Shown here piece by piece: positions 18,459-27,013 of a stretch of DNA of 61,792 nucleotides. This DNA is from Hyphomicrobiales bacterium (lineage in GTDB: Bacteria; Pseudomonadota; Alphaproteobacteria; Rhizobiales; Rhizobiaceae). The stretch lies in NCBI GenBank assembly GCA_003963455.1, contig RXJA01000261.1, positions 1 to 61,792 of the forward strand, written 5' to 3'. Under the pieces are notes generated by a model. That model worked only from the letters and a program-made list of their open reading frames with translations. It was not told the origin of the DNA and made no database searches. The position numbers and the translations under genes are program-made. How positions within the stretch are numbered: position 1 is the stretch's first letter; every line of letters starts with the position of its first letter.

Positions 18459-19831
18459 CGCGCTATCTGGAGACGGATGGAGGGTTCTTCGGTCGCTAGC
18501 GCCGTGGGAAGGCGCGCTATTCTCCGCGAGGCTCCGTCTAGTAGCTGGAGAATGAGCTCTTTTCTCTGCAAAACCATCCGGGCGTGAACGCGCGACGAAA
18601 GCGTAAAATCGTGCTGCACGAGATCGAGACTATTCACGATCTTATCCTGGAGTTCCGGGCTTGGGTAGGTAATCGGAAGACTCTCAAGGAAGTCAGTTGA
18701 TAACCGCCCGGTGCCGTGTCCGGCACTATCTACGCGGCTCATCAGGGCTCTTCGGCGTGACTTTAGGGCGTATGCTAAAAAGCGCGCATTTATCTCGGCA
18801 CCGGTGACGAGTGCTTTGATATCCTGATTGAAGGCAAAATCGCGCGTTGTGACGCCGATGGGGATGTCTTTGAAGAGGCCCATGCCCCGAACGAGGATCA
18901 GAACTGTTCCGGACGCGGCAATACTGGCCTTGGTTGCGCCGAGCTCGCTCAACTTCTCAGTAGCATCGGTCAAGTAGAACGTCTTCAGGTCTTTGGCGGA
19001 AATCCAAGGCAGGGTCCCACCCCATAAGCGACCATCAGTCTTTGCCGGCGTTCCACCAGAACGGATGCGTGCAAGGTCGGTCAGTTCCGACCTGTGCCAC
19101 CCGCTGGGAGGTTCCCGCTCCGGCTGCGCCTTACCGATAAGCTGCGCAAGGGCGGCCTCGAAACGGTCGCCCTTCGCTCGAGTCAAGTTTTCGTAAGTGT
19201 CTATCGCCCGATCCCACTTACTAAGGAGGGCGACGATGCGCCGTTGCTCGGCGATTGGTGGCAGATCGATCTCCCATTTGAACCAATCGTCGATACGAAA
19301 TAACAGCTTCTCGACGTGGATACCGATGCTTGACTGAAAGCACGCCTGCTGAAAATAAATCGTATGGGAAAGTAATCTAAGGTAATCAGGATCTAGATGT
19401 TCTGAGGTGTGGAGGACGGTGTATTCATTTGAAACGATCGCTCCATCGAGTTCCTCCGGAACGAGACCGCAGGCTCCATGAGAGATCTGCCGCTTTGAGA
19501 TCAAGAAGTCTCCTTCAAGCACAAAAAACTGCGTTTTGGTTTTGATCTGATCGCCGCGCAGCGCTTCACGTCCAACGATGCCCCCGCGGCTGCGCTTTGC
19601 AGTTACGAGTTGATAGACTTTATTATCGACCACGTTGGCTGGTCGCTCCACGATTCTCAAGACATCGCCTAAGCGAAAGCGTCGCCAATTAGCGGGCGTT
19701 TTGCCCAGCTTGGGTATGCCCAATTGTACACTGGGCGGAAGCGCCGAAACGATGCGGCTCTCGTCTTGTTCGAAAATGGTGGTGAGCTCATCTGACTCGT
19801 CCGCCAACTCAAGATTGCGTAGGTCGGTCAT
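18455..19831 (-). CDS. hsdS: Type I restriction-modification specificity subunit S
   Basis: A 458-aa specificity subunit with two target-recognition domains in tandem (about residues 45-215 and 245-420), each ending in a conserved helical region; ELDGAIVSNEYTVL and WISAKDLKTFYLTD segments are typical. It determines the bipartite DNA target for both methylation and cleavage. The ATG overlaps the hsdM stop (ATGA), and its stop overlaps the hsdR start (ATGA), so all three are translationally coupled. The local GC is lower than in the element backbone, as expected for a fast-evolving, exchanged gene. The target sequence cannot be read from the protein. Confidence 0.93.
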   Translation of the reverse strand: MTDLRNLELADESDELTTIFEQDESRIVSALPPSVQLGIPKLGKTPANWRRFRLGDVLRIVERPANVVDNKVYQLVTAKRSRGGIVGREALRGDQIKTKTQFFVLEGDFLISKRQISHGACGLVPEELDGAIVSNEYTVLHTSEHLDPDYLRLLSHTIYFQQACFQSSIGIHVEKLLFRIDDWFKWEIDLPPIAEQRRIVALLSKWDRAIDTYENLTRAKGDRFEAALAQLIGKAQPEREPPSGWHRSELTDLARIRSGGTPAKTDGRLWGGTLPWISAKDLKTFYLTDATEKLSELGATKASIAASGTVLILVRGMGLFKDIPIGVTTRDFAFNQDIKALVTGAEINARFLAYALKSRRRALMSRVDSAGHGTGRLSTDFLESLPITYPSPELQDKIVNSLDLVQHDFTLSSRVHARMVLQRKELILQLLDGASRRIARLPTALATEEPSIRLQIAR

Positions 19832-21387
19832 GGGCGAATTCCAAGTGCGACAAGGTGATCGTTGATTTCAGCCCTGACGGTCGCGAGCTGTTCCTCAAGC
19901 CCTCTGATCTCGTCTTGCACGGCTTGGAGGTTGATCTCCGGCTCAGGCTCGAAGGTGTCGACGTAGCGAGGTATGTTGAGATTAAAGTCGTTTTTAATGA
20001 TCTCGTCTATCGAAGCGACATACGAATATTTGGGGATGCTGCTCCGCCCCTGATAGGTATCCACTATCGCGGCAAGATGACCTTCAGAAAGCTCGTTTTG
20101 CTTTTTGCCGGGATCGAAGCCGCGGCTCGCATCAACGAAGAGCACGTCTCTGACGTGTTCGCGAATGGCGCCGCTCTCACGCGAGCGATCGAAGATGAGA
20201 ATGCACACCGGAATGCCGGTGGTGGGGAAGAGCTGCGCTGGCAATCCAATCACCGCGTCGAGCAAATTCTCTCTCACCAGGCTTTCGCGGATTCGCCCCT
20301 CCGCGCCTCCTCGAAATAGAACTCCATGAGGAGCCACGATGGCTACGCGGCCTTCCGCCGGGCGCGCGACTGCCAGCATGTGCAGGATGAACGCGTAATC
20401 GGCCTTCGATTTAGGCGGCAATCCGCGAGCGAAGCGGCGATGGGGATCGTTGCTCGCGCCATCTCCAATCCATTTGTCGAGGCTAAATGGCGGATTGGCG
20501 ACCACCGTGTCGAACCGCATGAGATGGTCGCCCTCAAGAAGGAGAGGGTTGTTGAGCGTGTCGCCCCACTCGATGCGCGCACTGTCTTGTCCGTGCAGGA
20601 ACATGTTCATCCGCGCGAGCGCTCGCGTTTGGCCGTTAGATTCCTGGCCATACAAGCGGAAGTTCTTGCTGCCGACCTCTTCGCCGGCGCGCAGCAGTAG
20701 GGCACCCGAGCCACAAGCGGGGTCGCAGATACGAGCGCCTTCCTTGGGTGCGGCCAGCTTTGCCACCAACTCCGACACGCGGCGAGGCGTGAAGAATTCA
20801 CCTGCCTTCTTCCCGGCGTCCGAGGCGAAGCGTTCAATCAAATAGATATAGGCTTCACCGATGACGTCTTCTTTGATGTCGCGGAGATCGAGGGCAGCCT
20901 TGCCGAAGTCCTTCAACAGCGTTTCGAGCCGCCGATTGCGGTCTTTGGTCTGTCCGAGGTTAGCCTCCGAGTTGAAATCAATATTGCGGAAAACGCCCTT
21001 CAGTTTGGGATCGTTAGCTTGCTCAATGCCGTCCAGCGCGATGTTGATCAGCTCTCCGATGTTGTCGTTCGCGCGTCGCTCAAAGAGGCTGTCAAAGGAG
21101 CTGAGAAAGCGATCGATCACCTCGCCCTTGCTGTTGCGAACCTCGACTTCCTTTAGCTTGAACCGCTCTCGCTCAAGCTTGCGACGGATCCTCAGCTCGC
21201 GGACATCCTCAGGATGGTCCCGATATTCCTCAGAGAACTCGTCATAGTGCTTTTTCCAGATGTCGCTAATGTACTTCAAGAACAGAAGGGCAAGGATATA
21301 GTCTTTGTACTGTGTGGCATCGATCGTCCCGCGAAAGGTGTCGCAGGCAGACCAAACGGCGTTCTTAATGTCGTCGATAGTAGGCAT
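19828..21387 (-). CDS. hsdM: Type I restriction-modification methyltransferase subunit M
   Basis: A 519-aa N6-adenine methyltransferase. The N-terminal HsdM helical domain (1-165) begins MPTIDDIKNAVWSACDTFRG. Motif I DPACGSG is at 222-228 and catalytic NPPF at 298-301; GEFFTPRRVSELVAKL precedes motif I as in other HsdM proteins. The C-terminus (about 470-519) is a coiled segment that would contact HsdS. The ATG at 21387 has AAGGT upstream and lies 4 bases after the stop of a half-size specificity-like gene. Confidence 0.95.
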   Translation of the reverse strand: MPTIDDIKNAVWSACDTFRGTIDATQYKDYILALLFLKYISDIWKKHYDEFSEEYRDHPEDVRELRIRRKLERERFKLKEVEVRNSKGEVIDRFLSSFDSLFERRANDNIGELINIALDGIEQANDPKLKGVFRNIDFNSEANLGQTKDRNRRLETLLKDFGKAALDLRDIKEDVIGEAYIYLIERFASDAGKKAGEFFTPRRVSELVAKLAAPKEGARICDPACGSGALLLRAGEEVGSKNFRLYGQESNGQTRALARMNMFLHGQDSARIEWGDTLNNPLLLEGDHLMRFDTVVANPPFSLDKWIGDGASNDPHRRFARGLPPKSKADYAFILHMLAVARPAEGRVAIVAPHGVLFRGGAEGRIRESLVRENLLDAVIGLPAQLFPTTGIPVCILIFDRSRESGAIREHVRDVLFVDASRGFDPGKKQNELSEGHLAAIVDTYQGRSSIPKYSYVASIDEIIKNDFNLNIPRYVDTFEPEPEINLQAVQDEIRGLEEQLATVRAEINDHLVALGIRP

Positions 21388-21391
21388 AGGC

Positions 21392-21949
21392 TTACCTTTC
21401 GGTTGAAGCGCGCAGCGCTTCCATGATCTGAAGATCAGCCGCCGTCGCTTGGCGGTCGGCCAAGCGAATCAGCAGCTCGCGATGTGCTCGATGCGCGCGC
21501 GCGAGATGACCGATCGAGCGCTGACGTTCGAGTGGAAGGTCGGGCAGATCGAGTTGGGCAATATCATCGCGGGCGATGCGGGGTAGAGAGGCGCCGGCGG
21601 TCGACGCGCGCAGTCTCACACCCGTTTGAGGCAGAAGGAGAAAGGCCAGTAGAAACGAGGAGTCAAGCCGCGCTGCGTCCGGTCGGACCAGATATAGGTC
21701 GAGGGTCGCGTAAGCGCCAAAAAGATCTTCATCAGCCTCGGCAGCAAGCGTTCGCTCGCCTCGTGCGGCGACTAAGATGTCACCCGCTTGAATGGATAGC
21801 GCACGGGCGACGAGCGGCCGCTCCCCGATTGTAAGATCTTTGCGAGCGCCCGTGAGATCGCGAATCTGCACGAAACGGACGGGGTCGTCCCGCAACTTGT
21901 CCGGAGCAACACCAGTAGCGATTAACGCGAACTTTGAGAGAGCGACCAT
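21392..21949 (-). CDS. Half-size HsdS-like specificity protein
   Basis: A 185-aa protein with a single target-recognition-type domain: FVQIRDLTGARKDL near the N-terminus, SIQAGDILVAARGERTL, a LYLVRPDAARLD segment and the closing LDLPDLPLERQRSIGHLARA helix. Full HsdS has two such domains, so this is half a subunit. It is the first gene of the hsd operon, 4 bases before hsdM. It could dimerise as an alternative specificity module, could modulate the full-length HsdS, or could be a decayed remnant. The frame is intact with a good start (AAGGTG before ATG), which argues against simple decay. Its function is inferred. Confidence 0.8.
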   Translation of the reverse strand: MVALSKFALIATGVAPDKLRDDPVRFVQIRDLTGARKDLTIGERPLVARALSIQAGDILVAARGERTLAAEADEDLFGAYATLDLYLVRPDAARLDSSFLLAFLLLPQTGVRLRASTAGASLPRIARDDIAQLDLPDLPLERQRSIGHLARAHRAHRELLIRLADRQATAADLQIMEALRASTER

Positions 21950-22064
21950 GGTGGCACCTTACGCCGCCAAAAAGGAAAATCAAGCGAAATCCAGTAAGAG
22001 AGCTTCTCATACAGAAAAAGCCTCTTGCAATCTGGTTGCAGTCGCTTCATGCTGAGCAAACGAA

Positions 22065-22097
22065 AACGGGCCCGGCGTTGACGCGCCGAGCCCGTTG
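22065..22097. repeat. Imperfect inverted repeat upstream of the hsd operon
   Basis: AACGGGC-CCGGCG and CGCCG-AGCCCGTT form a long imperfect GC stem around a short loop, in the 251-bp region between the divergent hsd operon (starts 21949, minus) and the DUF1508 gene (starts 22201, plus). It could be an operator, an attenuator or an isolated terminator; on the minus strand it is followed by TTTTCGTTTG. Confidence 0.35.
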
Positions 22098-22200
22098 GTC
22101 CCCAGCCGCGGCTTTGGGGCCGCAGACGCATGGGTGGTCGAACTCCTTATGTGCGTCGTGCCTCGTACTTGGTCAAGCCGCGTGAACCATGAGGACTGCA

Positions 22201-22365
22201 ATGTACTACGAAAAATATCGCACCGACGGCTGGCGCTGGCGCCTGGTCGCGTCCAACGGCCGCATCATCTCGATGTCGAGCGAAGCATATGTCGCCGAAG
22301 GCGATTGTGATCGCTCGATCGAGATCAATAAGGGCTCGTCGTCCGCTCCTGTCCGCCGGGCTTGA
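22201..22365 (+). CDS. Small DUF1508 (YegP-like) protein, 54 aa
   Basis: A 54-codon gene, short enough to be missed by length-filtered calling. It encodes MYYEKYRTDGWRWRLVASNG, then RIISMSSEAYVAEGDCDRSI, matching the DUF1508/YegP repeat (a one-repeat form: aromatic strand, WRWRL, NG turn, SE-Y segment). A GAGG ribosome binding site lies about 9 bases before the ATG, and a strong terminator follows 5 bases after the TGA, so it is an independent unit. YegP-type proteins bind no known partner; function unknown. It is divergent from the hsd operon. Confidence 0.8.
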   Translation: MYYEKYRTDGWRWRLVASNGRIISMSSEAYVAEGDCDRSIEINKGSSSAPVRRA

Positions 22366-22370
22366 TGGAG

Positions 22371-22402
22371 GAGGCGCGGGCAATGTCCGCGCCTCTTTTT
22401 TT
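22371..22402 (+). terminator. Rho-independent terminator after the DUF1508 gene
   Basis: GAGGCGCGG (22371-22379), a 7-base loop, CCGCGCCTC (22387-22395) and seven T residues (22396-22402). This is a textbook intrinsic terminator, isolating the small gene from the downstream OLD/UvrD operon. The following 284 bp to 22686 hold no gene and must contain that operon's promoter. Confidence 0.92.
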
Positions 22403-22686
22403 GTCGGCAGCTGATCAGGTGATTTACAAGAGTCCGACCTTCCCAAGCTTGGCATGTGAGGTTTGAAGGCGGGTGGATTTCAGGATTGTCGTGAACCTGG
22501 AAAGCAGAAATTAAGTCACCACGAAAGCGACCCTCTTGATCACGACTGCCTTCGGCAACGAAAGCAACGACCTCGTCAATTTCTGATTTCGGGGAAGCGA
22601 CTGCCGCTATCGCTCAAACAAAAGTATAACGCGTAAAACGACATGCGGATGATGTTACCGCAGAGTGGGTTTGGGGGACGCTGGCA

Positions 22687-25074
22687 GTGCACATCGAGTT
22701 TTTGGAGATCGCCAATTTCAGGAAGTTGTTGTCGACGCGGGTCGACCTTTCCACCACGACCACGCTTTTCGTCGGAGCAAACAACAGCGGCAAGACGTCG
22801 GCGATGCTTGCGCTACAACGCTTCCTGTCGCCACGCCGCTGTCCGTTCGAGATGCACGATTTCACATTGTGCCATTGGCCCACGATCATTGCCTTGGGCG
22901 AGGCGTGGATAGCTGCCCGGAACGCGGAGGAAATCGTCGACCTAGTCGTTGATCCATGGGTTAGCGCATTGCCGACATTGGACCTGTGGCTGCACGTCGA
23001 AGCGGGGGAGATGCACCACGTTCGTGACCTCATCCCGACCTTGGATTGGGAAGGGGGAAGACTTGGCGTCCGGCTGCGCTACGAGCCGAAGGACCTCGCG
23101 CTCTTGTACAAAGAGTACATGGGCGCGGTGAGCGATGCCGAGACGATGAGGGCTGCAGCCATCGCGGCTGCTGCGGCAGAGAATCCCGACGCTGATCCGC
23201 CCGCTACTCCGCCCAAGCTGACGATCTGGCCCGAGAGTCTGATCGATTTCCTGAGCAAGCGTTTGTCGACGCACTTCACCATTCGGGCCTATTCGCTGGA
23301 TCCGGGTCAGCTTGTCGCTCTTGCTAAGTCTCTGGCGCGGCCGCAGGTCCTTCCGGGCGGATCTCGGCCGATCGATGGCGACCCGCTGGGCGGCCTGATC
23401 CGAGTTCATGACATACCGGCGCAGAGAGGCTTCGGTGAGGAGCAGCAGGCCGCGGAGGATGATGATGCACCAGTGGCGGCGAGTGGCAGCCGGCTGTCCG
23501 ACCAGCTAAGAAGCTACTACTCCAAACACCTTGACCCGACGAAGGGCCCTGATCCGAAGGACCTTGGCGCGTTGCAGGCGATAGAAGCCGCGCAGGACGC
23601 GTTCGACACGCGGCTGACCGAGAGTTTCAAGGCAGCGTTCAACGAGGTCGAGGGTATGGGATACCCTGGCGTGACCGATCCGCGCCCGCGTGTTTCGACG
23701 CGCTTGAAAGCTATCGACGGTCTCAACCACAATGCGGCGATCAGCTTCGAAGTAGACGTCATCGCCGAGGATGGCGCGACAACGCCCGTGCTGCGATTGC
23801 CCGAGGCAAATAACGGCCTCGGCTATCAAAACCTGATCTCGATGATATTCCGGTTGATGAGCTTTCGCGACGCCTGGATGCGTGTCGGGAAGGCGTCAAC
23901 CGGCGTGACGGTGACCACGACCGAACCTCTCCATCTCGTCCTGGTCGAGGAACCGGAAGCGCATTTGCACGCGCAGGTCCAGCAAGTCTTCATCAAGAAG
24001 GCTTATGCAGTGCTGCGTGCGCACGAGGACCTCGGAGACAGCCAAAAGCTGCGCACCCAATTGGTGGTTAGCACCCACTCGAGTCACGTCGCGCATGAAA
24101 CGTCGTTCTCGTGCCTGCGCTATTTTCGGCGGCTGCCTGCGGGTATGGCCGCTAAAGTGCCAGTCTCCACCGTCATCAATCTGTCGGAGGTTTTTGGTCC
24201 GGCTAGCGAGACCGAGCGTTTCGTGACCCGATATCTTCGGGCCCAGCACGCGGATCTGTTCTTCGCAGACGCGGCCATTTTGGTGGAGGGGCCCGCGGAA
24301 CGCATGCTCGTCCCCAATTTCATCCGAGCGCACTACGACGAGCTCAACCAGTGCTACATCACTTTGCTTGAGATCGGAGGAAGCCACGCGCACCGTCTCA
24401 AGCCCTTGATTGATCACCTCGGTTTGCTGACCCTGATCATCACTGACCTGGATACGCTGGACGGAACGGGCGGCGCCTCCGTCCAACCCGCGAAAGGCGC
24501 TGGCCAGAAAACCAACAATGCGACGCTGAAGACATGGGTGCCAAAGCTCGACGACGTCGATGAGCTCATGCGAGCTGATGGCGGCACGAAGACGCTTCAT
24601 GAGGACGACGACCCGCTATTCGCTGTGCGGGCCGCGTATCAGATCCCTTTGGGTGTGACGTCGTCAGGTATCGTTGGGCCGGAGGTCGCTTATCCGTATA
24701 CGTTTGAGGACGCGCTGGCGTTCGAGAATCTCAGCTTCTTCGCCGAACTTGATGGGACCGGCCTGGTCCGCAAGTTTCGCGATGCGATCGTGGATGGTGG
24801 CGGGGCGGCCGCGATCGGCGAGAAGATGTACCTCGCTCTCAAGAACGGCAAGAAGGCCGAGTTTGCGCTTGACGTGATGGAGGTTGAGAACTTCGACACG
24901 ATCGTCGTGCCGCGCTACATCGCCGAGGGACTTGAGTGGCTACTCGCGCAGCTCAAGAAAAAGCAGGTTGAGATTCTGCCTCTGGTTAAGGAGGAGCCGC
25001 CCCCGGAGGAAGTCGAGGTTAACCCGCCGGTCGCAGAGGATGTCGTCGCCGAAATCGAAGGGGCCGACGCATGA
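22687..25074 (+). CDS. OLD-family ATPase with TOPRIM nuclease domain, GajA-like
   Basis: A 795-aa protein. The ABC/SMC-type ATPase has Walker A GANNSGKTS at 30-38, a signature-like NNGLGYQNL at 375-383, Walker B VEEPEAHLH at 420-428 and the switch STHSSH at 462-467. A TOPRIM domain follows, with LVEGPAER at 532-539 and acidic TDLDTLD at 586-592. This architecture is that of overcoming-lysogenisation-defect (OLD) nucleases and of GajA in the Gabija defence system, but at 795 aa it is longer than the Bacillus GajA I recall (about 580 aa); extra sequence lies between Walker A and the signature (about 140-300). The start is a GTG with GGGGG upstream. It overlaps the following helicase gene by ATGA. 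Confidence 0.85.
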   Translation: MHIEFLEIANFRKLLSTRVDLSTTTTLFVGANNSGKTSAMLALQRFLSPRRCPFEMHDFTLCHWPTIIALGEAWIAARNAEEIVDLVVDPWVSALPTLDLWLHVEAGEMHHVRDLIPTLDWEGGRLGVRLRYEPKDLALLYKEYMGAVSDAETMRAAAIAAAAAENPDADPPATPPKLTIWPESLIDFLSKRLSTHFTIRAYSLDPGQLVALAKSLARPQVLPGGSRPIDGDPLGGLIRVHDIPAQRGFGEEQQAAEDDDAPVAASGSRLSDQLRSYYSKHLDPTKGPDPKDLGALQAIEAAQDAFDTRLTESFKAAFNEVEGMGYPGVTDPRPRVSTRLKAIDGLNHNAAISFEVDVIAEDGATTPVLRLPEANNGLGYQNLISMIFRLMSFRDAWMRVGKASTGVTVTTTEPLHLVLVEEPEAHLHAQVQQVFIKKAYAVLRAHEDLGDSQKLRTQLVVSTHSSHVAHETSFSCLRYFRRLPAGMAAKVPVSTVINLSEVFGPASETERFVTRYLRAQHADLFFADAAILVEGPAERMLVPNFIRAHYDELNQCYITLLEIGGSHAHRLKPLIDHLGLLTLIITDLDTLDGTGGASVQPAKGAGQKTNNATLKTWVPKLDDVDELMRADGGTKTLHEDDDPLFAVRAAYQIPLGVTSSGIVGPEVAYPYTFEDALAFENLSFFAELDGTGLVRKFRDAIVDGGGAAAIGEKMYLALKNGKKAEFALDVMEVENFDTIVVPRYIAEGLEWLLAQLKKKQVEILPLVKEEPPPEEVEVNPPVAEDVVAEIEGADA

Positions 25075-26978
25075 GCGCGGTTGACGACAAATTTGATTCC
25101 GAAGCCGACGAAACGATCCTCGCCTGCCTGAACATTGAGAAGCCAAGGAGCTTCTTTCTCTACGCCGGCGCCGGATCGGGCAAGACCCGGTCGCTCGTTG
25201 AGGCGATCCGGACGGTGTGTAAGGAGCAGGGCAGGCGGTTGTCGCTGTCTGGTCAGAAGATCGGGGTGATTACCTACACCAACGCCGCCTGTGACGAGAT
25301 CAAGCAACGGCTCGAGTTCGATCCTCGCGTAGAGGTGTCGACCATTCACGCGTTCGCGTGGTCTCTGATTGCAGGCTACGACGGTGATATTCGGGGGTGG
25401 CTGTCGACCCGGCTCCTTGCGGATATCGCCGAGCTGGAGGAAGAAAAGGCGAAGGGTCGGGCAAACAGCAAAGCCGCGTCGGACCGCGCTCGCTCGATAG
25501 AAAGCAAGCGGCGTCGCCGCGAGAACCTCGCCGAAATTACGCGATTCGTTTACAGTCCGACGGGCGACAACCGCACGCGGGATTCTTTGAGCCACGCAGA
25601 GGTCATCGGCATGACCGCCGATTTTCTCGGCGCGAAGCCTGGTTTGCGCCGGCTGCTGGTGACCCGCTTCCCAATCCTGCTTATCGACGAGAGCCAAGAT
25701 ACGAGCCGGAGGCTCATGGACGCGCTGCTCGATGTCGAGGCGGGATACCGCGAGGCCTTTTGCCTGGGACTTTTCGGCGACACGATGCAGCGTATCTACG
25801 CCGACGGTAAGGAGCGCTTAGCGGAGGCGATCCCACAGGCCTGGGCCAGGCCGCGGAAGCGGATGAACCATCGTTGCCCCACACGGGTCATCACGCTCAT
25901 CAACAAAATTAGACGGGATGAGGATGGCGAGGAACAGCAGCCACGCAGCGATGCTGGAGAGGGCGTTGTTCGGCTGTTCGTCGTCTCGCAGGCGATAGCC
26001 GACAAGAGCGCGGCCGAGGCCACCGTAGCTGCACGAATGGCGGAGCTCACGGGCGATCCAAATTGGGCGGAGGGAGCCGAAGCGATCAAGACGCTGGCGC
26101 TGGAGCACCTGATGTCCGCGCGCCGGTTTGGCTTCGAACAATTCTTCGAGCCTCTCTACGCGGTCGAGCGCATCCGCACGAGCTTTCTGCAAGGGACGGG
26201 CGCGGGCATCGGACTTTTCACTCGCGAGATACTGCCGCTGGTCGTGGCCCTGCGCGCGGGGGATCGATTTGCCGTCGCCGCAGTCGTTCGGCGCACGTCT
26301 CCACTCCTCGAGCGCAAAGCGCTTGAAGCTGCCGGCGAGAAGCAGGTGGACATTCTCAGCAAGGTCAAGGCTGCCTGCGATGGCCTGCTGGCCCTGGTGA
26401 ACAAGGATGAGCAGCCGACCGCGCGCTCGGTTTTGCGCTATGTCGCCGAAACTAACCTCTTCACGATCCCCGAGGTGCTGGTTCCGTTTTCCGCCGCCGA
26501 TGCCGCCGTCGCGGGAGGCGAGATTGACGCAGCCGGCGACGCCGGCGACCAGGAAGAGGAAGTCGATGTTAAAAGCGAGTTGGGCGGTTGGCGGTTGGCA
26601 CTTGAGGCGCCCTTCGACCAGATCGAGCGATACGATCGCTACGTTCGTGGCGTCTCGCAGTTCGACACGCACCAGGGGGTAAAAGGGCTGGAATTTCCAA
26701 GGGTAATGGTTGTCGTTAGCGACGATGAAGCGCGCGGTTTCATGTTCGCCTATGACAAGCTTTTTGCGACGAAGGCGAAGAGCAAGACGGATCTTGAGAA
26801 TGAAGCGGCAGGGAAGGAGACGACCATCGATCGGACGCGGCGACTATTCTATGTGACCTGCAGCCGCGCCGAGCAAAGCCTCGCCGTTGTTTACTACACT
26901 GCTGATCCGGCGCTGGCGCGCGACGCGATGATACGGCAGGAATGGTTTGAACCTGGCGAGATAGAACTAATCGCCTGA
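25071..26978 (+). CDS. UvrD/PcrA-like superfamily 1 helicase, GajB-like
   Basis: A 635-aa SF1 helicase: Walker A AGAGSGKT at 32-39, motif Ia TYTNAACDEIKQRL at 68-81, STIHAF at 90-95, motif II LLIDESQDTS at 203-212, GDTMQRIY at 236-243, then the late motifs GVKGLEFPRVMVV and RRLFYVTCSRAEQ near the C-terminus. All core catalytic motifs are present. The 4-base ATGA overlap with the OLD/TOPRIM gene shows a dedicated two-gene operon. OLD nuclease plus UvrD helicase is the Gabija layout; helicase-assisted nucleolytic attack on phage DNA is the known role there, and here it is inferred from architecture. Confidence 0.88.
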   Translation: MSAVDDKFDSEADETILACLNIEKPRSFFLYAGAGSGKTRSLVEAIRTVCKEQGRRLSLSGQKIGVITYTNAACDEIKQRLEFDPRVEVSTIHAFAWSLIAGYDGDIRGWLSTRLLADIAELEEEKAKGRANSKAASDRARSIESKRRRRENLAEITRFVYSPTGDNRTRDSLSHAEVIGMTADFLGAKPGLRRLLVTRFPILLIDESQDTSRRLMDALLDVEAGYREAFCLGLFGDTMQRIYADGKERLAEAIPQAWARPRKRMNHRCPTRVITLINKIRRDEDGEEQQPRSDAGEGVVRLFVVSQAIADKSAAEATVAARMAELTGDPNWAEGAEAIKTLALEHLMSARRFGFEQFFEPLYAVERIRTSFLQGTGAGIGLFTREILPLVVALRAGDRFAVAAVVRRTSPLLERKALEAAGEKQVDILSKVKAACDGLLALVNKDEQPTARSVLRYVAETNLFTIPEVLVPFSAADAAVAGGEIDAAGDAGDQEEEVDVKSELGGWRLALEAPFDQIERYDRYVRGVSQFDTHQGVKGLEFPRVMVVVSDDEARGFMFAYDKLFATKAKSKTDLENEAAGKETTIDRTRRLFYVTCSRAEQSLAVVYYTADPALARDAMIRQEWFEPGEIELIA

Positions 26979-27013
26979 GCGGTTCCGTCGGCTTCGACGT
27001 TTCTGAGCCGACC

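Noticed and set aside
26987..27012. Inverted repeat GTCGGCT/AGCCGAC as a bidirectional terminator
   Set aside because: It is placed well between convergent genes, but the loop is 12 bases long and no T run follows on either strand, so it is not listed as a terminator.
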